Below, one piece after another: positions 23,101 to 29,900 of a DNA stretch of 64,000 bases (positions within the stretch are counted from its first letter, which is position 1; the number at the start of each line of letters is the position of its first letter). A model generated the notes under the pieces. That model saw nothing but the letters and a program-made list of their open reading frames with translations. It ran no database searches and was not told the origin of the DNA. Source of the stretch: Sthenelais limicola (taxonomy: Eukaryota > Annelida > Polychaeta > Phyllodocida > Sigalionidae); NCBI GenBank assembly GCA_942159475.1, contig OW804095.1, positions 54,836,773 through 54,900,772 on the forward strand. The letters run 5' to 3'. The translations under genes and the position numbers were made by a program.

Positions 23101-26100
23101 CTCACATATCGGTTAGGAGAAAATTAAGTCAAAGGCTACATAACTGTCATCTTGACTCAAGTTCCAAAAGATCGAAACCTCAAAATAATGAGATGCTTAC
23201 ATTCCTACTGACAGTATTAACCCAAGTAATTAATATGATTACTAACATGTCCAGTGATAGCTTGGGTATCTGTACCATGTACCGTGGTACAATCCGAGCA
23301 GGACGTCGTCTTGGCGGGCTTCGAGTACGGGATGACGGGGAGCGGGATCGGCGAGGTGAGCGTGACCGTTTCCTTGGTGATCGTCTCTCCCTCCTCTCAT
23401 CTCGATGGCGGTCACGGTCCCGACAGCGCTCTCCCCTTTCACTTGCTCTCTCCCTATAACTTTGTATATCAGGACGACGAGAAGGGGCGATGCCTGGCCT
23501 AGGCCCTGGGTGTGGATTACGCGGCACTATTTAATCAATTGGTGTTTTTCAGTTAGACATTTTATTTTCCAGTTCCTGACGGTTTTAAAATCAGTGTAAT
23601 AGAATCTAAAAAAATCTTCCATCACATGTAGAAATTGATTGATTGATTTGTGATGGATTTCGAAGCAACTTGTAAATTAACTGAAAATTGCTTTGCCATC
23701 CAGTCAAAGTGGCAAAAAGCCCATCTAAAGATGAGAGACTGCCGTCTTCTGAAGAACTAAGGAGGTTAGACTAGCAAACCCATTAACTCTCCAAGATGGA
23801 ATTTTTTTTTCTAGAATTCACAATTTGAAAGCAAGGGTAAGAACCATATTCCTGGCAGATAATTAAAGACCAAATTCCCTGCAAGCGGCGTCATATTGAC
23901 ATCCAGTCCTTGGTCTATTTTGGCCCAGTGAACGTGGGAGTGGTAAAAAGAACGAAATACTGACCTGCCGGTTGCGCAGGCTGAGCCATGAGTGGAGGAG
24001 GTGGTTGTTGATTCATGTTGGAGGGGGTGATACTTGGGTTCATACCAGGAGGTTTGAGTAGTCCACCACCTGGGGGGAAACCACCCATATTCTGAGATGG
24101 ACCCTGAAACCAATATTTCATTATTAAATTGGATTTCATTAGAGGTTCGTCTGGCTGTCTTTTATTTTATAGCATAAATTCATCCAGGGAAGCTGGCAGA
24201 TGTATACAGTGGAACCTCTCTATTGAGACCACCCTTGGGACTGAACGATTTGTGGTCTCATAGCGAGGTGGTCTCATTCGAGGGGCTAATCTAATAAGAG
24301 GAATGCAATTCGGGACAGAGAAACTGGTCTTAATAGAGGGGTGGTCTTTATGCGAGGTTCCACTGTACCTGCCTATTGGGAGGCCATGGACATTAATTTA
24401 AGAGTAATGACATAACTAACTGAACGGCGGTACATTTACTTTCTCTCTCATTCGCCAAGTATGTTGCAGATAAAAAAGCAGTTGTAAATAGTCAAAGAAA
24501 GTTTACACAGATGAGGGTATTACAAATACCTTATGCGGTGGTTGTTGCTGTGGCTGCTGCTGTTGCCAATTGGGAGGGGCGGACTGCAATGAAAAGAAAG
24601 TGATGCCTTAGTAGGGAAATTAGTTCAGCTTACATACACTACTCGGACGGGCCTTTAGTGTCAAATAATAGGGAGCGCAAGTATCACGGTGTTGATGTGT
24701 GATTTAAAAGTAATAGAGACGCACACTTGTACCGATCTATAGATGTACTATAGATATTTATCTGATTGTCAGAAGTTTTGAGATCTACAGTGAATAATCT
24801 TTGCAATGCTGAGCCTATGGTAGCGCTACAGCCGTCAACAAACTGGTACAGCGGCGTGCCTCTCACACTCACTGAAGCCGATTAATTGCACTCCCTATGG
24901 GTAGATATACATTCTATTTTTTTTTAGATTCTATGCAAGGATTTACTCTCCAGGAAAGAAAACCAAACTTGAAATTTGAGAAATATCTCCCATTGGCATT
25001 TAATTGTCGGCAAAATGCAAAAATTACGAGCTTAAATAGGTGAGGGTATGAGGGTTATATTTTTTTCCCTTCGGTTAAAAAAATGTCTATAATAGTAAAT
25101 GTTTTGACAAGCAAGCTGGCAAAGTACTTACATGCATTCTGTCTGGCATGCCAAAGCGCTGGTCCACACCAGGCTGAGCCTAGACCGTGAATAACAGAAT
25201 ATAAGAGCAAGCACTGAAACAATCACTGCCCATTTAAAATTGGACATCTGCATTCAAGTAAATTCAAATTTATATCGTTGGGAGTGTAAACTGAGTTTAA
25301 AAATCCCTGAAAACCAAACCATAAACATGCGCCGAAACTAAGAGTTGTTCAATCCCAGCTTTTCTTCTTAAACTTTGAATAAAAAGATTAGGTGCCACAC
25401 AGTGATTTAGTTCATAGCACATGCTAAGAACGGCATCAAAACAAGTCAATCTGGGTATGGATAAGGCAACTAGCGCTTACCTGCTGGTTGGGAAGAACCT
25501 GGATTCGAGTGGCGTTCCACTTGAAGGGCATATTTGCATTGTAAGTAGCCTCGACCAAAACGCGGTCTCCAACTTTGGGTTGAGTACCCTTCACGCAGCT
25601 GCGAATGAAATAGTGAAAAACTATACATCTATTTTGGCTGCGATTACACAAAGACACTTGATGTACAAAAATATAATATGCACAGTGATAAAATATAACA
25701 CAGTATACGGAAGTACTAGCAACTTGGATCCTATGATCTTCACCATGAACAATATCTTTCCTGATTATCTAGATACTGATACCTTAACTAATACATGTAG
25801 ATTAGATTAAGTTTAATCTCAATAAAGAATATATAGTCTAGTTCAGGAAAAATATTCAGTCAAGTTAGTGGTATAAGTTACCTCGTCTGGAAAAAGACGT
25901 CCTCGTCTACAAAACCAAAATTATCATGTAGTTTGGAGACAGTGCCAGTGAAGACGCGTTGCTTCTGTTGTTGAGCTTGTTGTGCGACTCGAGGAGTGGG
26001 ATAACTGACCGTAGCCACTTGCGTAGTAGCTAGGGTAGTAGGGATGGCGATGCCAGGCTAAAGTAGAAGGTATTTACCAATGAGAAATCACGGAGGACAA

Positions 26101-28542
26101 AACTGTCAAGACAGAATTTCATATTTACATTAATTCCCAGTAGCTAATAGTTCATTTTACTTTCGACTTACCAAAAAGTTTTAGCCCCACTTTAATTAAA
26201 TTACACATGAGCAATAGATACAATTTTTACAACCCAAATAACGTCATATACATTGCTACAATATCCACAATATGATATCCTCACCATGCTCACCTGTGGG
26301 AGAACGGCATTCTGTTGCTGTGGTTGCAGTTGCTGCTGGACATTGGCGACTTGTATCTGTTGTGCCGCATAATGTTGTTGCTGTAGAGCAGGCTGAGACG
26401 TTTGAAGGCTGTAGACGGTAGGTTGGCCAACACCGGGTTGACTGAGCAAGGCCCCGCCCACATTGACTTGCTGCTGGGCAAGATTAGCCACCAGTCCCTG
26501 TCCTGGCACTGGAAGAGAAATGAATGGCGGCAGAATTAGCAATGATGACTTTATGATTATTTCCTTTAAATTAAATATCATTAAATACAGACATACAGAT
26601 ACAGACTTCAACCCAGGTCGGAGGACGACGTCCCCCTCACATTACTCAAAACCATTGATCTGGAATAAATTACCGGTCAATTGTAAAAATAAATCGTGGG
26701 ATGACCTAATTTTTTTTTTAAAAAGTGAAGATAATTGGATGAAAGGCTGAAAGGCCGATTTTTTCCCCCCATTTTACACTTGGGTTGTGTATTCTGTTTT
26801 CATTTTAGCAATATTAATCACATGTAATACAGTAGCATGTACATCCATTCATTGATATTTAGGGGGCTGGGTACCGGTCACATCACGTCAGGTAATTTTA
26901 TAAATTCATATCGCCCAAATTTAAAAAGCACTGATTTATATTGCCACTGGGGACCTTGATAGAGACACTACAGATGATCGATTATTACGTCCCCATGTAC
27001 ATGCCCCTGTACCTCCTCCTGTGTGATTGTGTATTGACTGACCCAGCACGAATACACATGTATATATTCACTAGTGTGTATTGACTGACCCAGCATGAAT
27101 ACACATGTATATATTCACTAGTGTGTTTTGACTGACCCTGCATGAATACACATATCCGGCTACCCCTATTAGGTAGAGTAATGAGGGTAACAATAGAGTA
27201 CACAACCCAAGTGTAAAATGAAAACATGGAAAAAAAAATCCCCCCGGCCCTCTGACCGCCCCCCCCCCCCCCCCTCCGAACCCAAACTTGATAGAATACA
27301 CAAACAAAGTACACAACCCAAGTGTAAAATGAAAACATGAAAAAAAAAACCCGATCCTATCCCCCCACGCCCCGACACTCCCCAACTTAGAATATGAACC
27401 CCCCACCCCCACCCCAAACTTGATAGAATACACAAAGTCAACAACCCAAGTGTAAAATGAAAACATGAAAAAATAAAAACCCCGACCCCCCCACCAGCCC
27501 CTCTGCACCCTCCCCTCCCCAACTTAGAATATGAAATAATATAATATAAGTTAGAATACACAAAAAGTGTAAAATGCGGGTTTTTCGTGTAAAATGTGGG
27601 TTTTGTGTAAAATGCGGCTTATAGTGCTACCCGCTATGGGCCATGTGCTTTGTGCAAGTCTAACTCTAGTATGGTGACGGCCGTACTAGAGTTAGAGAGC
27701 AATGCCTTCAAAAAGGCGGGAATGCAGTAGTGTCAACTTGGCACTACTCCACATTACTCTAAACAGAACGAAAATGTTTGCCTTAAAATTCACCAACATC
27801 TTCCTTATGTCATTTCCTTCCCATCTATATCTTATTTTCCCTATATCACATTCTAATTATGAAGAAAAAGCTCATGAAACCCTCCAACCTCTTTAAAAAC
27901 TAAGAGCGGTACAGTGAGATCTCGCAGGAATTTCGAAATCTCGCCTGTGACGTGACGTGACGTGCGTCACAGTGACGTTACGTCACATCAACAAACTGTG
28001 CACATGGCACCGGCCTTCGAGCTTCAAACTGTAGCATCTGTGATTAACTTATTTAAGTTTTGTCACTTCTGAATGCATAAAATCGCCATAAATACACAGT
28101 ATTACATGATTTGCAATCACATGAATGTTGTCATTTGATGCTGGTCAAGATGTAAAAAAGAACAATAAAACAACCACGTGTCATTGTTTACATCAAAGCA
28201 AGAAATTGGCCTCACAACTGGAGAGTTCTACTAATGGGGTGCGTAAAAATATTCCCGCACATTTAGGGTCTGCATAAAAACGATTACACATGATCATTGA
28301 GTAGAGGCAGGTTCGACTGACTAGGCCTGTATAGGACATTAATTAATCATTACTGTATATATATAATTTTATAATGACAGTAGGAGAGGGCGGGGGGATG
28401 AGAAAACAAATAGTTAATGAAGTGATTAACCCAGCCTCCTAATATTAATTATTAGGTCTAGGACTTTAACCATTAATGTACATGACTTACTTTCATTGGC
28501 CCTTGCCCAGGGCGGATTTTTCCCTGCGCCGAATTGAGCCAT
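5152..28542 (-). CDS. CCAR1: CCAR1 - cell division cycle and apoptosis regulator 1 (23 coding exons)
   Basis: Nuclear co-activator and splicing/transcription regulator of the CCAR family. Coding exons, 5' to 3': 28491-28542, 26294-26508, 25882-26057, 25481-25598, 25132-25179, 24530-24583, 23965-24103, 23247-23505, 22133-22358, 20825-21105, 18580-18784, 17510-17590, 17228-17368, 15990-16061, 15661-15852, 14403-14795, 8328-8375, 7736-7768, 7128-7349, 6765-6978, 6102-6320, 5727-5863, 5152-5328. All phases agree, giving about 1233 aa (vertebrate CCAR1 is about 1150). It starts MAQFGAGKNPPWA, the family N-terminus. Visible domains: Gln-rich N-terminus; S1-like RNA-binding segment (about 120-187); Arg/Ser/Asp region (about 268-354); DBC1/inactive-Nudix core (about 430-590, with KSCALAEDP and ALTGIDLSSCTQW); SAP (about 619-665, LSNKGLKSQLIARLTK); Lys/Glu/Asp-rich exon (about 754-884); EF-hand-like (about 912-985, VYFDQTHTGYLLDKDVEE); C-terminal coiled coil. 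The exon 11 donor is GC, not GT. One intron holds DIRS element A. Confidence 0.95.
7736..7768 (-). CDS. CCAR1: CCAR1 33-nt acidic microexon (exon 18)
   Basis: This phase-0 exon of 11 codons encodes only Asp, Glu and Asn (DDEEENEEEEE). It sits between a TTTTAG acceptor and a GAG|GTTAGT donor, and its neighbours (8328-8375 and 7128-7349) are also phase 0, so skipping it would keep the frame. It corresponds to the acidic linker just before the EF-hand-like segment in CCAR1. Alternative inclusion is inference. Confidence 0.75.
8400..8478. repeat. Short tandem repeat, ATGTATATTGCATTAAAT type
   Basis: Two near-identical copies and a shorter third copy of the unit ATGTATATTG(C)ATTAAAT plus ATAGGTCATC lie head to tail just upstream (gene sense) of the CCAR1 48-nt exon. 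No function is suggested. Confidence 0.6.
8916..9027 (-). repeat. Element A right terminus: outer arm plus inner inverted terminal repeat
   Basis: Positions 8916-9003 pair with 9138-9222 of the ICR (one 3-nt length difference near the tip). Positions 8995-9027 pair perfectly with 14303-14335 at the left end. The outer boundary is taken at AAT (8916-8918), preceded by host sequence ending CCATT. On the minus strand the arm contains GAACAG|GTAAGC, a near-consensus 5' splice site. Confidence 0.88.
9138..9264 (-). repeat. Element A internal complementary region (ICR)
   Basis: The ICR is the inverse of both outer ends joined at ATT (9220-9222): 9220-9264 pairs with the left end 14324-14368 and 9138-9222 pairs with the right end 8916-9003. 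In DIRS elements the ICR is thought to template the circle junction during replication. The joint at ATT fixes where the two ends meet. With the right arm it could form a hairpin of about 85 bp with a loop of about 134 nt. Confidence 0.9.
9322..10605 (-). CDS. Element A tyrosine recombinase (YR)
   Basis: A 427-aa site-specific recombinase that replaces the integrase in DIRS retroelements and is expected to insert the circular DNA copy. The core fold carries the R...HxxR...Y signature: Arg242 in the motif TSQRVQTL, His358 and Arg361 in AHSVRGATTS, and the nucleophile Tyr394 (HYYQKP; the matching position in element B is a single Tyr). The N-terminal part, from about 110, looks like a SAM-like core-binding region (NTRRSYKTYLRKWRYYC). 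The basic tail KAKAKSKSKQRRD may aid nuclear entry or DNA binding (inference). The first Met lies inside the end of the RT frame, so the two frames overlap by 259 nt; how it is translated is unknown. The frame is fully open, consistent with a young copy. Confidence 0.9.
   Translation of the reverse strand: MAGFQSSLYFPTIQASGTLPAESGDAAPQCHHHSTRLARSTVALSTDRELQVITQVSSPSRESSSTQELAPGSQNREDPPRRRSLLERAIHATPLSYRARNHYRNSWSVNTRRSYKTYLRKWRYYCYENDLPDDTKDLHHGIEFLCDLYEDGLSSASIGSARSALSSVFGKFGNDTFGSHELVSRVVTGMFRARPPKTRYSETWDPNIALDYLCTLFPLADLSLVQLTHKTACLLMLVTSQRVQTLRTIRCEDIVFDGRTKATVLLSEMIKTSRVGRSLGSIVLEAYDKDKRLCIVRCLRHYLNRTVALRPTNDEGWGTGPLFISFCSPHRPVQNATIAKYIRCALTAAGINTKFKAHSVRGATTSKLAAINVPMEKIMERAMWRGDNTFRHYYQKPINVTQSTSDALLSDHTRKAKAKSKSKQRRD
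10347..13904 (-). CDS. Element A Gag-like + reverse transcriptase + RNase H polyprotein
   Basis: An open frame of 1185 codons from the MAEGN start; an in-frame Met 29 codons upstream is possible but less like element B. Regions: N-terminal coil (about 25-70); Arg/Ser-rich SR domain (about 128-176); Gag core (about 235-430); linker; RT (about 600-850) with KWRLIIDL, SLDLQEAYFSLALH, FGLTSAPFVF and the catalytic YIDD near residue 761; RNase H (about 925-1060) with TDACDTGWGA and KETLAVKWG; then a conserved domain with WFPDPLASFIDAF, FPPFRLVGRCLQR and APDWQGQPW typical of DIRS polyproteins. Around 12456-12480 G-rich runs occur where the Gag tail homologous to element B continues in another frame (12643 to 12296, RGG-like, ends DYRR). 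The single long frame may therefore come from a homopolymer indel or mark a frameshift site. Confidence 0.88.
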   Translation of the reverse strand: MAEGNIVPGGDADPTAAAANPAQNGDLPLQDILNQLKSIRTSVDTNNAAVASATSLSRDLASRMDAYETSPRARAPLGMNMLGGSRDESWGPSSFDLLHRGHNQGDFSAADDDCGSYRYSEVDSYFRHRSPRRSRSRSRRSRSRSRYRSRSPAKRRRATRMSVDHPMSRSRSRSPSPTLQTPSGLFTLPPVETPMEKGECEEEEEELRSGLFDNFLKQLCIDETVGPALKNKEFCEFLKGILAAPPVGKTLDQTRDKYKRPCNIDELKVPVIPSEVWSNIPKPKQRSDNYYQRLQSTLLAATTAAAVIGDDLMAVRTFTLKLEKLQKQLISLVPTRDQRQPPDMAKIGDVSSKINDAITLISASVTAAVTSSADCIGLLAFYNLHVMTKKRRSELVSVFKDQYKEMASNSRRFPSTPTHLFGEDLEQNIKSLDASKKLSVVVDLQSNVPKGQQQKPKGGQENSPAKSKNSSYPSARGRGGQGGPERRSTRTGVPLLGLSAHQEEFRLPTEGQSPRQGFLPRSPRLQARRSSRLQALEEVVAFVESIPPGEPPFTLSPSGLRPLCFQPGNIRNHLTSWRDITSDPSILALIAGVSLDFIRPPVQQFRPSQYRFGPIRQEAVQCEVQKLIDKGVVQEIDVEYISFLSNVFVVPKPNNKWRLIIDLTDLNKFQKKSHFKMFSLQTAIEMVRPDSYMCSLDLQEAYFSLALHQDYRSFVVFPWGDTYYQFNCVPFGLTSAPFVFTKIMHPLFSEVRRRGGHAFSYIDDSFIWGQTPTQCLDSLDIVLSLLHQTGFYVHPAKSSLLPSKTMKFLGYIIDSARMEVYPPEDKRHSAIDLVDFFLRNSGRKHSIQAVASLIGTLIDLCKGVDYGLSYYRYAERDKIAALRRSRGNFDAMMTLSPRALDDLLWWDQNLPWRVRRIRTFSPSITMFTDACDTGWGAVCEDSTARGLWDDFEEDYHINTKETLAVKWGILSLLRDVCDTHILIRSDNVTTVAYINKFGGTKSRNCDLVAREIWSWAEAQNNWLSASHIAGVDNVEADLASRHLSDDTEWQLNINIFEEIVDAFGLPDVDLFASRHNYQVPCFTSWFPDPLASFIDAFSVDWLDFNLPYIFPPFRLVGRCLQRVEMLHLNAIIIAPDWQGQPWHSQLTGNCKSLLRFRRRAGNLVPHKSLRQDPKIERIPLVAALF
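14303..14368 (-). repeat. Element A left terminus
   Basis: The outer 45 nt (14324-14368) is a perfect inverse of ICR bases 9220-9264. The inner part 14303-14335 is a perfect inverse of 8995-9027. The end is set at AAT (14366-14368), followed by host intron sequence CCTTTTAAC and the CCAR1 exon at 14403. Confidence 0.88.
14403..14795 (-). CDS. CCAR1: CCAR1 Lys/Glu/Asp-rich exon (exon 16)
   Basis: This 131-codon exon opens with the conserved SLFAELFNEMLMRDYG segment (end of the conserved block after the SAP domain). It then runs into about 100 residues of alternating Lys, Asp and Glu (KDKEKD-type low complexity). The coding DNA is a degenerate CTTTxTC repeat on the plus strand, so this stretch is likely to vary in length among individuals (inference). 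The acceptor is CTCAAG|GTTTCG and the donor AAAGAT|GTAAGT. DIRS element A begins 34 nt past this donor. The antisense strand also has long open frames here, but they are artefacts of the low complexity. Confidence 0.9.
14796..15660. other. CCAR1 intron, no feature seen
   Basis: AT-rich intron between CCAR1 exons 15661-15852 and 14403-14795. No gene, RNA or clear repeat was recognised. Confidence 0.5.
16237..16560. repeat. Possible dispersed SINE-like repeat in a CCAR1 intron
   Basis: The stretch begins with GTAAGTGAGTGAGTGAGA followed by TTGGTTGCTTTACGCCC, a style common in invertebrate interspersed repeats. It contains two copies of AAGGATGGG(T/C) near 16234 and 16433. No A/B-box pair or tail could be confirmed, so the class is uncertain. 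Confidence 0.25.
16928..17065. repeat. 67-bp tandem duplication in a CCAR1 intron
   Basis: TATGCCACTAACTATTCATA occurs at 16930 and again at 16997, followed in each copy by a matching TTGCTGG(T/C)ATCAAT segment. Two diverged units with a period near 67 bp. Confidence 0.65.
18785..20824. other. CCAR1 intron, no feature seen
   Basis: A 2-kb AT-rich intron between the WYRFAEIRYHRPEE exon and the DBC1-core exon. Short open frames such as 19085-19282 lack any recognisable domain. No repeat with clear ends was found. Confidence 0.5.
21106..22132. other. CCAR1 intron, no feature seen
   Basis: A 1-kb AT-rich intron. No coding, RNA or transposon signal was recognised. Confidence 0.5.
22359..23246. 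other. CCAR1 intron, no feature seen
   Basis: A 0.9-kb intron between the RS-type exon (23247-23505) and the exon with the motif RYSNLYVPSDFF. Nothing beyond short chance frames is visible. Confidence 0.5.
23247..23505 (-). CDS. CCAR1: CCAR1 Arg/Ser/Asp-rich exon (exon 8)
   Basis: About 86 codons with dense Arg-Ser, Arg-Asp and Arg-Glu dipeptides (for example RRSPRKRSRSPRRSRSP), ending in the conserved motif RYMVQIPKLSLD. The acceptor is CCCAG|GGCCTAGG and the donor GACAT|GTTAGT. The final two bases join the next exon to give LDIPESN. This is the region through which CCAR1 resembles SR-type splicing factors. Confidence 0.9.
24207..24365. mobile_element. TA-flanked MITE with CAGTGGAACCTC terminal inverted repeats
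   Basis: The element runs from CAGTGGAACCTC to GAGGTTCCACTG (159 bp) and is flanked on both sides by TA, the target duplication of Tc1/mariner-pogo elements. The interior has internal repeats of GGTCTCAT/TGGTCTTA and no coding frame. It lies in a CCAR1 intron between exons 24530-24583 and 23965-24103. Assignment to the pogo/Tigger-like group rests on the TIR style and the TA only. Confidence 0.8.
26760..27600. repeat. C-rich repeat block with three direct units and an inverted copy
   Basis: The motif ACAACCCAAGTGTAAAATGA occurs in direct orientation near 27202, 27312 and 27442, each followed by AAAACATG, an A-run and a long C-rich tract. An inverted copy (CATTTTACACTTGGGTTGTG) lies near 26771-26790 after a C run. 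The block looks like an interspersed element with inverted termini and internally duplicated units. Confidence 0.65.
27029..27158. repeat. 46-bp tandem repeat, three units
   Basis: Three head-to-tail units start TGT(A/T)TTGACTGACCC and continue into AATACACAT; the first two also share GTATATATTCACTAG. Substitutions are few, mainly in the third copy. This lies in the first coding intron of CCAR1. Confidence 0.75.
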
Positions 28543-28563
28543 GTCGGAAAACGGCAACTGTAC
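28491..28563 (-). CDS. CCAR1: CCAR1 start-codon exon with 21 nt of 5' UTR
   Basis: An acceptor TTTTCAG (28564 onward) precedes 21 nt of leader and then ATG at 28542-28540. The 17 codons plus one base read MAQFGAGKNPPWARANE and end at GAAA|GTAAGT. The MAQF...KNPPWA start is the family signature and fixes the start. At least one upstream non-coding exon is therefore required. Confidence 0.9.
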
Positions 28564-29671
28564 CTGAAAACATTGATAAACTCTGGTAATGATCTCAACT
28601 GAACATAACTGTCATACAAGATATACATGTAGTTCATCGGTTCTACACTTGTACTAAATGCGATTTCGGGAGATAATCAGTGTTTCAGACCTGAGGCGTT
28701 CGCCCTGTTTCCATTATTTCCGTATTTTGGTACATATTCTCGTAGGTTATGTATACATGTCCTGGGTGTCCAAGTTAGTGACTTTCAAGACCTTGAAAAA
28801 AATAAATATTAAAGGCGTTGTACGAACCCTGATTACATGTCACATGTCAATTTAAGAATTTTGATTACAAGTTACTGTCAATTTGTGTATAATTACATGT
28901 ATAAGAAAGGCCTGGATGAAGAGGACGGTTCTGCATAAGATGAATATCAGTCGAAATGCACTTCCATTCATATTATTAGAAACAGTATAAATAACGAGCT
29001 GGCACCAGTCCAGAGGCATGAATAGGGCTAGTGTCAGCCAGTATAGGCCTACTACAGGGGGTCACCATCATGCAAAGGCGTACCGGTAAGTAAATAAGCC
29101 AAGCCATGCCGTCATGTATTACTAGTTGACATCCAATGATATATACTGAATCATAAGGCATTAAAGCAAGGATTCCATAAAGGCATTTACAAGAAAGATA
29201 CCTAATATGCAACAGGGCACCCGGTGTCAAATCCAGCTCATGTTGTCTTGAACGCTTGTGACACCACCACAACATGCCCAGCCACAAGAAGCCAGGCCCA
29301 GCAAGGTTTAACTTTTGACTAGGTAGGCAGATCGGTTTGTTCAAAGACAATAAAAACCTGGCCAAATTTTACAGATTTATTAAAGCAAGTAGCTGATCTA
29401 GGAATTATTCTTCTAAACAACGGGAGTGCTCCTGAATACTTATGTAAAAGAATAAATTAACAACATGAAAAATGCGCAACCTATGCGGCATGCCTGGCTA
29501 TGTTCACCGAGGGTTCTTCACTGACAGCGCCGCTGCGCATCCAAGTTCTCGCCCCGCACTTGCTGCCGAGAAACAAGCGACGACAGCTGGCTATAACAAT
29601 GTAATCCAATATCATGCAAATATGCGTAGTTAAATTGAAAAGAATATATCGCAAAGTTTCAAAGACTTTAC

Positions 29672-29900
29672 CTTCAAAGGTACACCTTACTACCTAACTT
29701 GGCAGCGGCTAATAACGACGAATTTTATATTCATTTAGTCGCCACAAAATAAAATGGCTGGCCCAACAATATCGGTCACGTGACCGTATGACGCGCAAGC
29801 CATAGTCAGTTGGTAGAAGACCGTTGATTGGCTGATATACTCGGCTAGAAAGGTAGTGTCCATTGGCTGTTTGAGGCGCAAAGCGTGACAAGCGCCTTCG
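29672..29900 (-). promoter_or_regulatory. Likely CCAR1 promoter and non-coding first exon
   Basis: On the minus strand a candidate first-exon donor TTTGAAG|GTAAAGTC lies at 29672. Upstream are a YY1-like CAGCCATTTT (about 29747-29756), a 14-bp perfect palindrome CGGTCACGTGACCG at 29773-29786 (USF/TFE-type E-box) and two inverted CCAAT boxes (ATTGG at 29827 and 29862). CpG density rises compared with the surroundings. There is no TATA box at a fixed spacing. The layout fits a housekeeping promoter about 1.2 kb upstream of the start codon; the exact TSS is not visible. Confidence 0.45.

Larger units (their letters stand above)
26509..28490. other. First coding intron of CCAR1, repeat-rich
   Basis: This 2-kb intron holds the tandem and inverted repeats described separately: 26760-27600 C-rich family, 27029-27158 tandem units, 27657-27700 palindrome and 28289-28327 shared repeat. 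The stretch 27950-27990 has overlapping GTGACGT/ACGTCAC motifs (CRE-like half-sites), possibly chance. The open frames at 26985-27561 come from the C-rich repeats and are not genes. Confidence 0.6.

Noticed and set aside
26985..27561. Three overlapping minus-strand frames rich in Gly and aromatic residues
   Set aside because: Produced by the G/C-rich tandem modules in a CCAR1 intron; no domain or splice support.
27945..27995. CRE-like GTGACGT cluster as a promoter
   Set aside because: It lies inside the intron downstream of the CCAR1 start codon and looks like a short tandem of GACGT words; no transcript start evidence.
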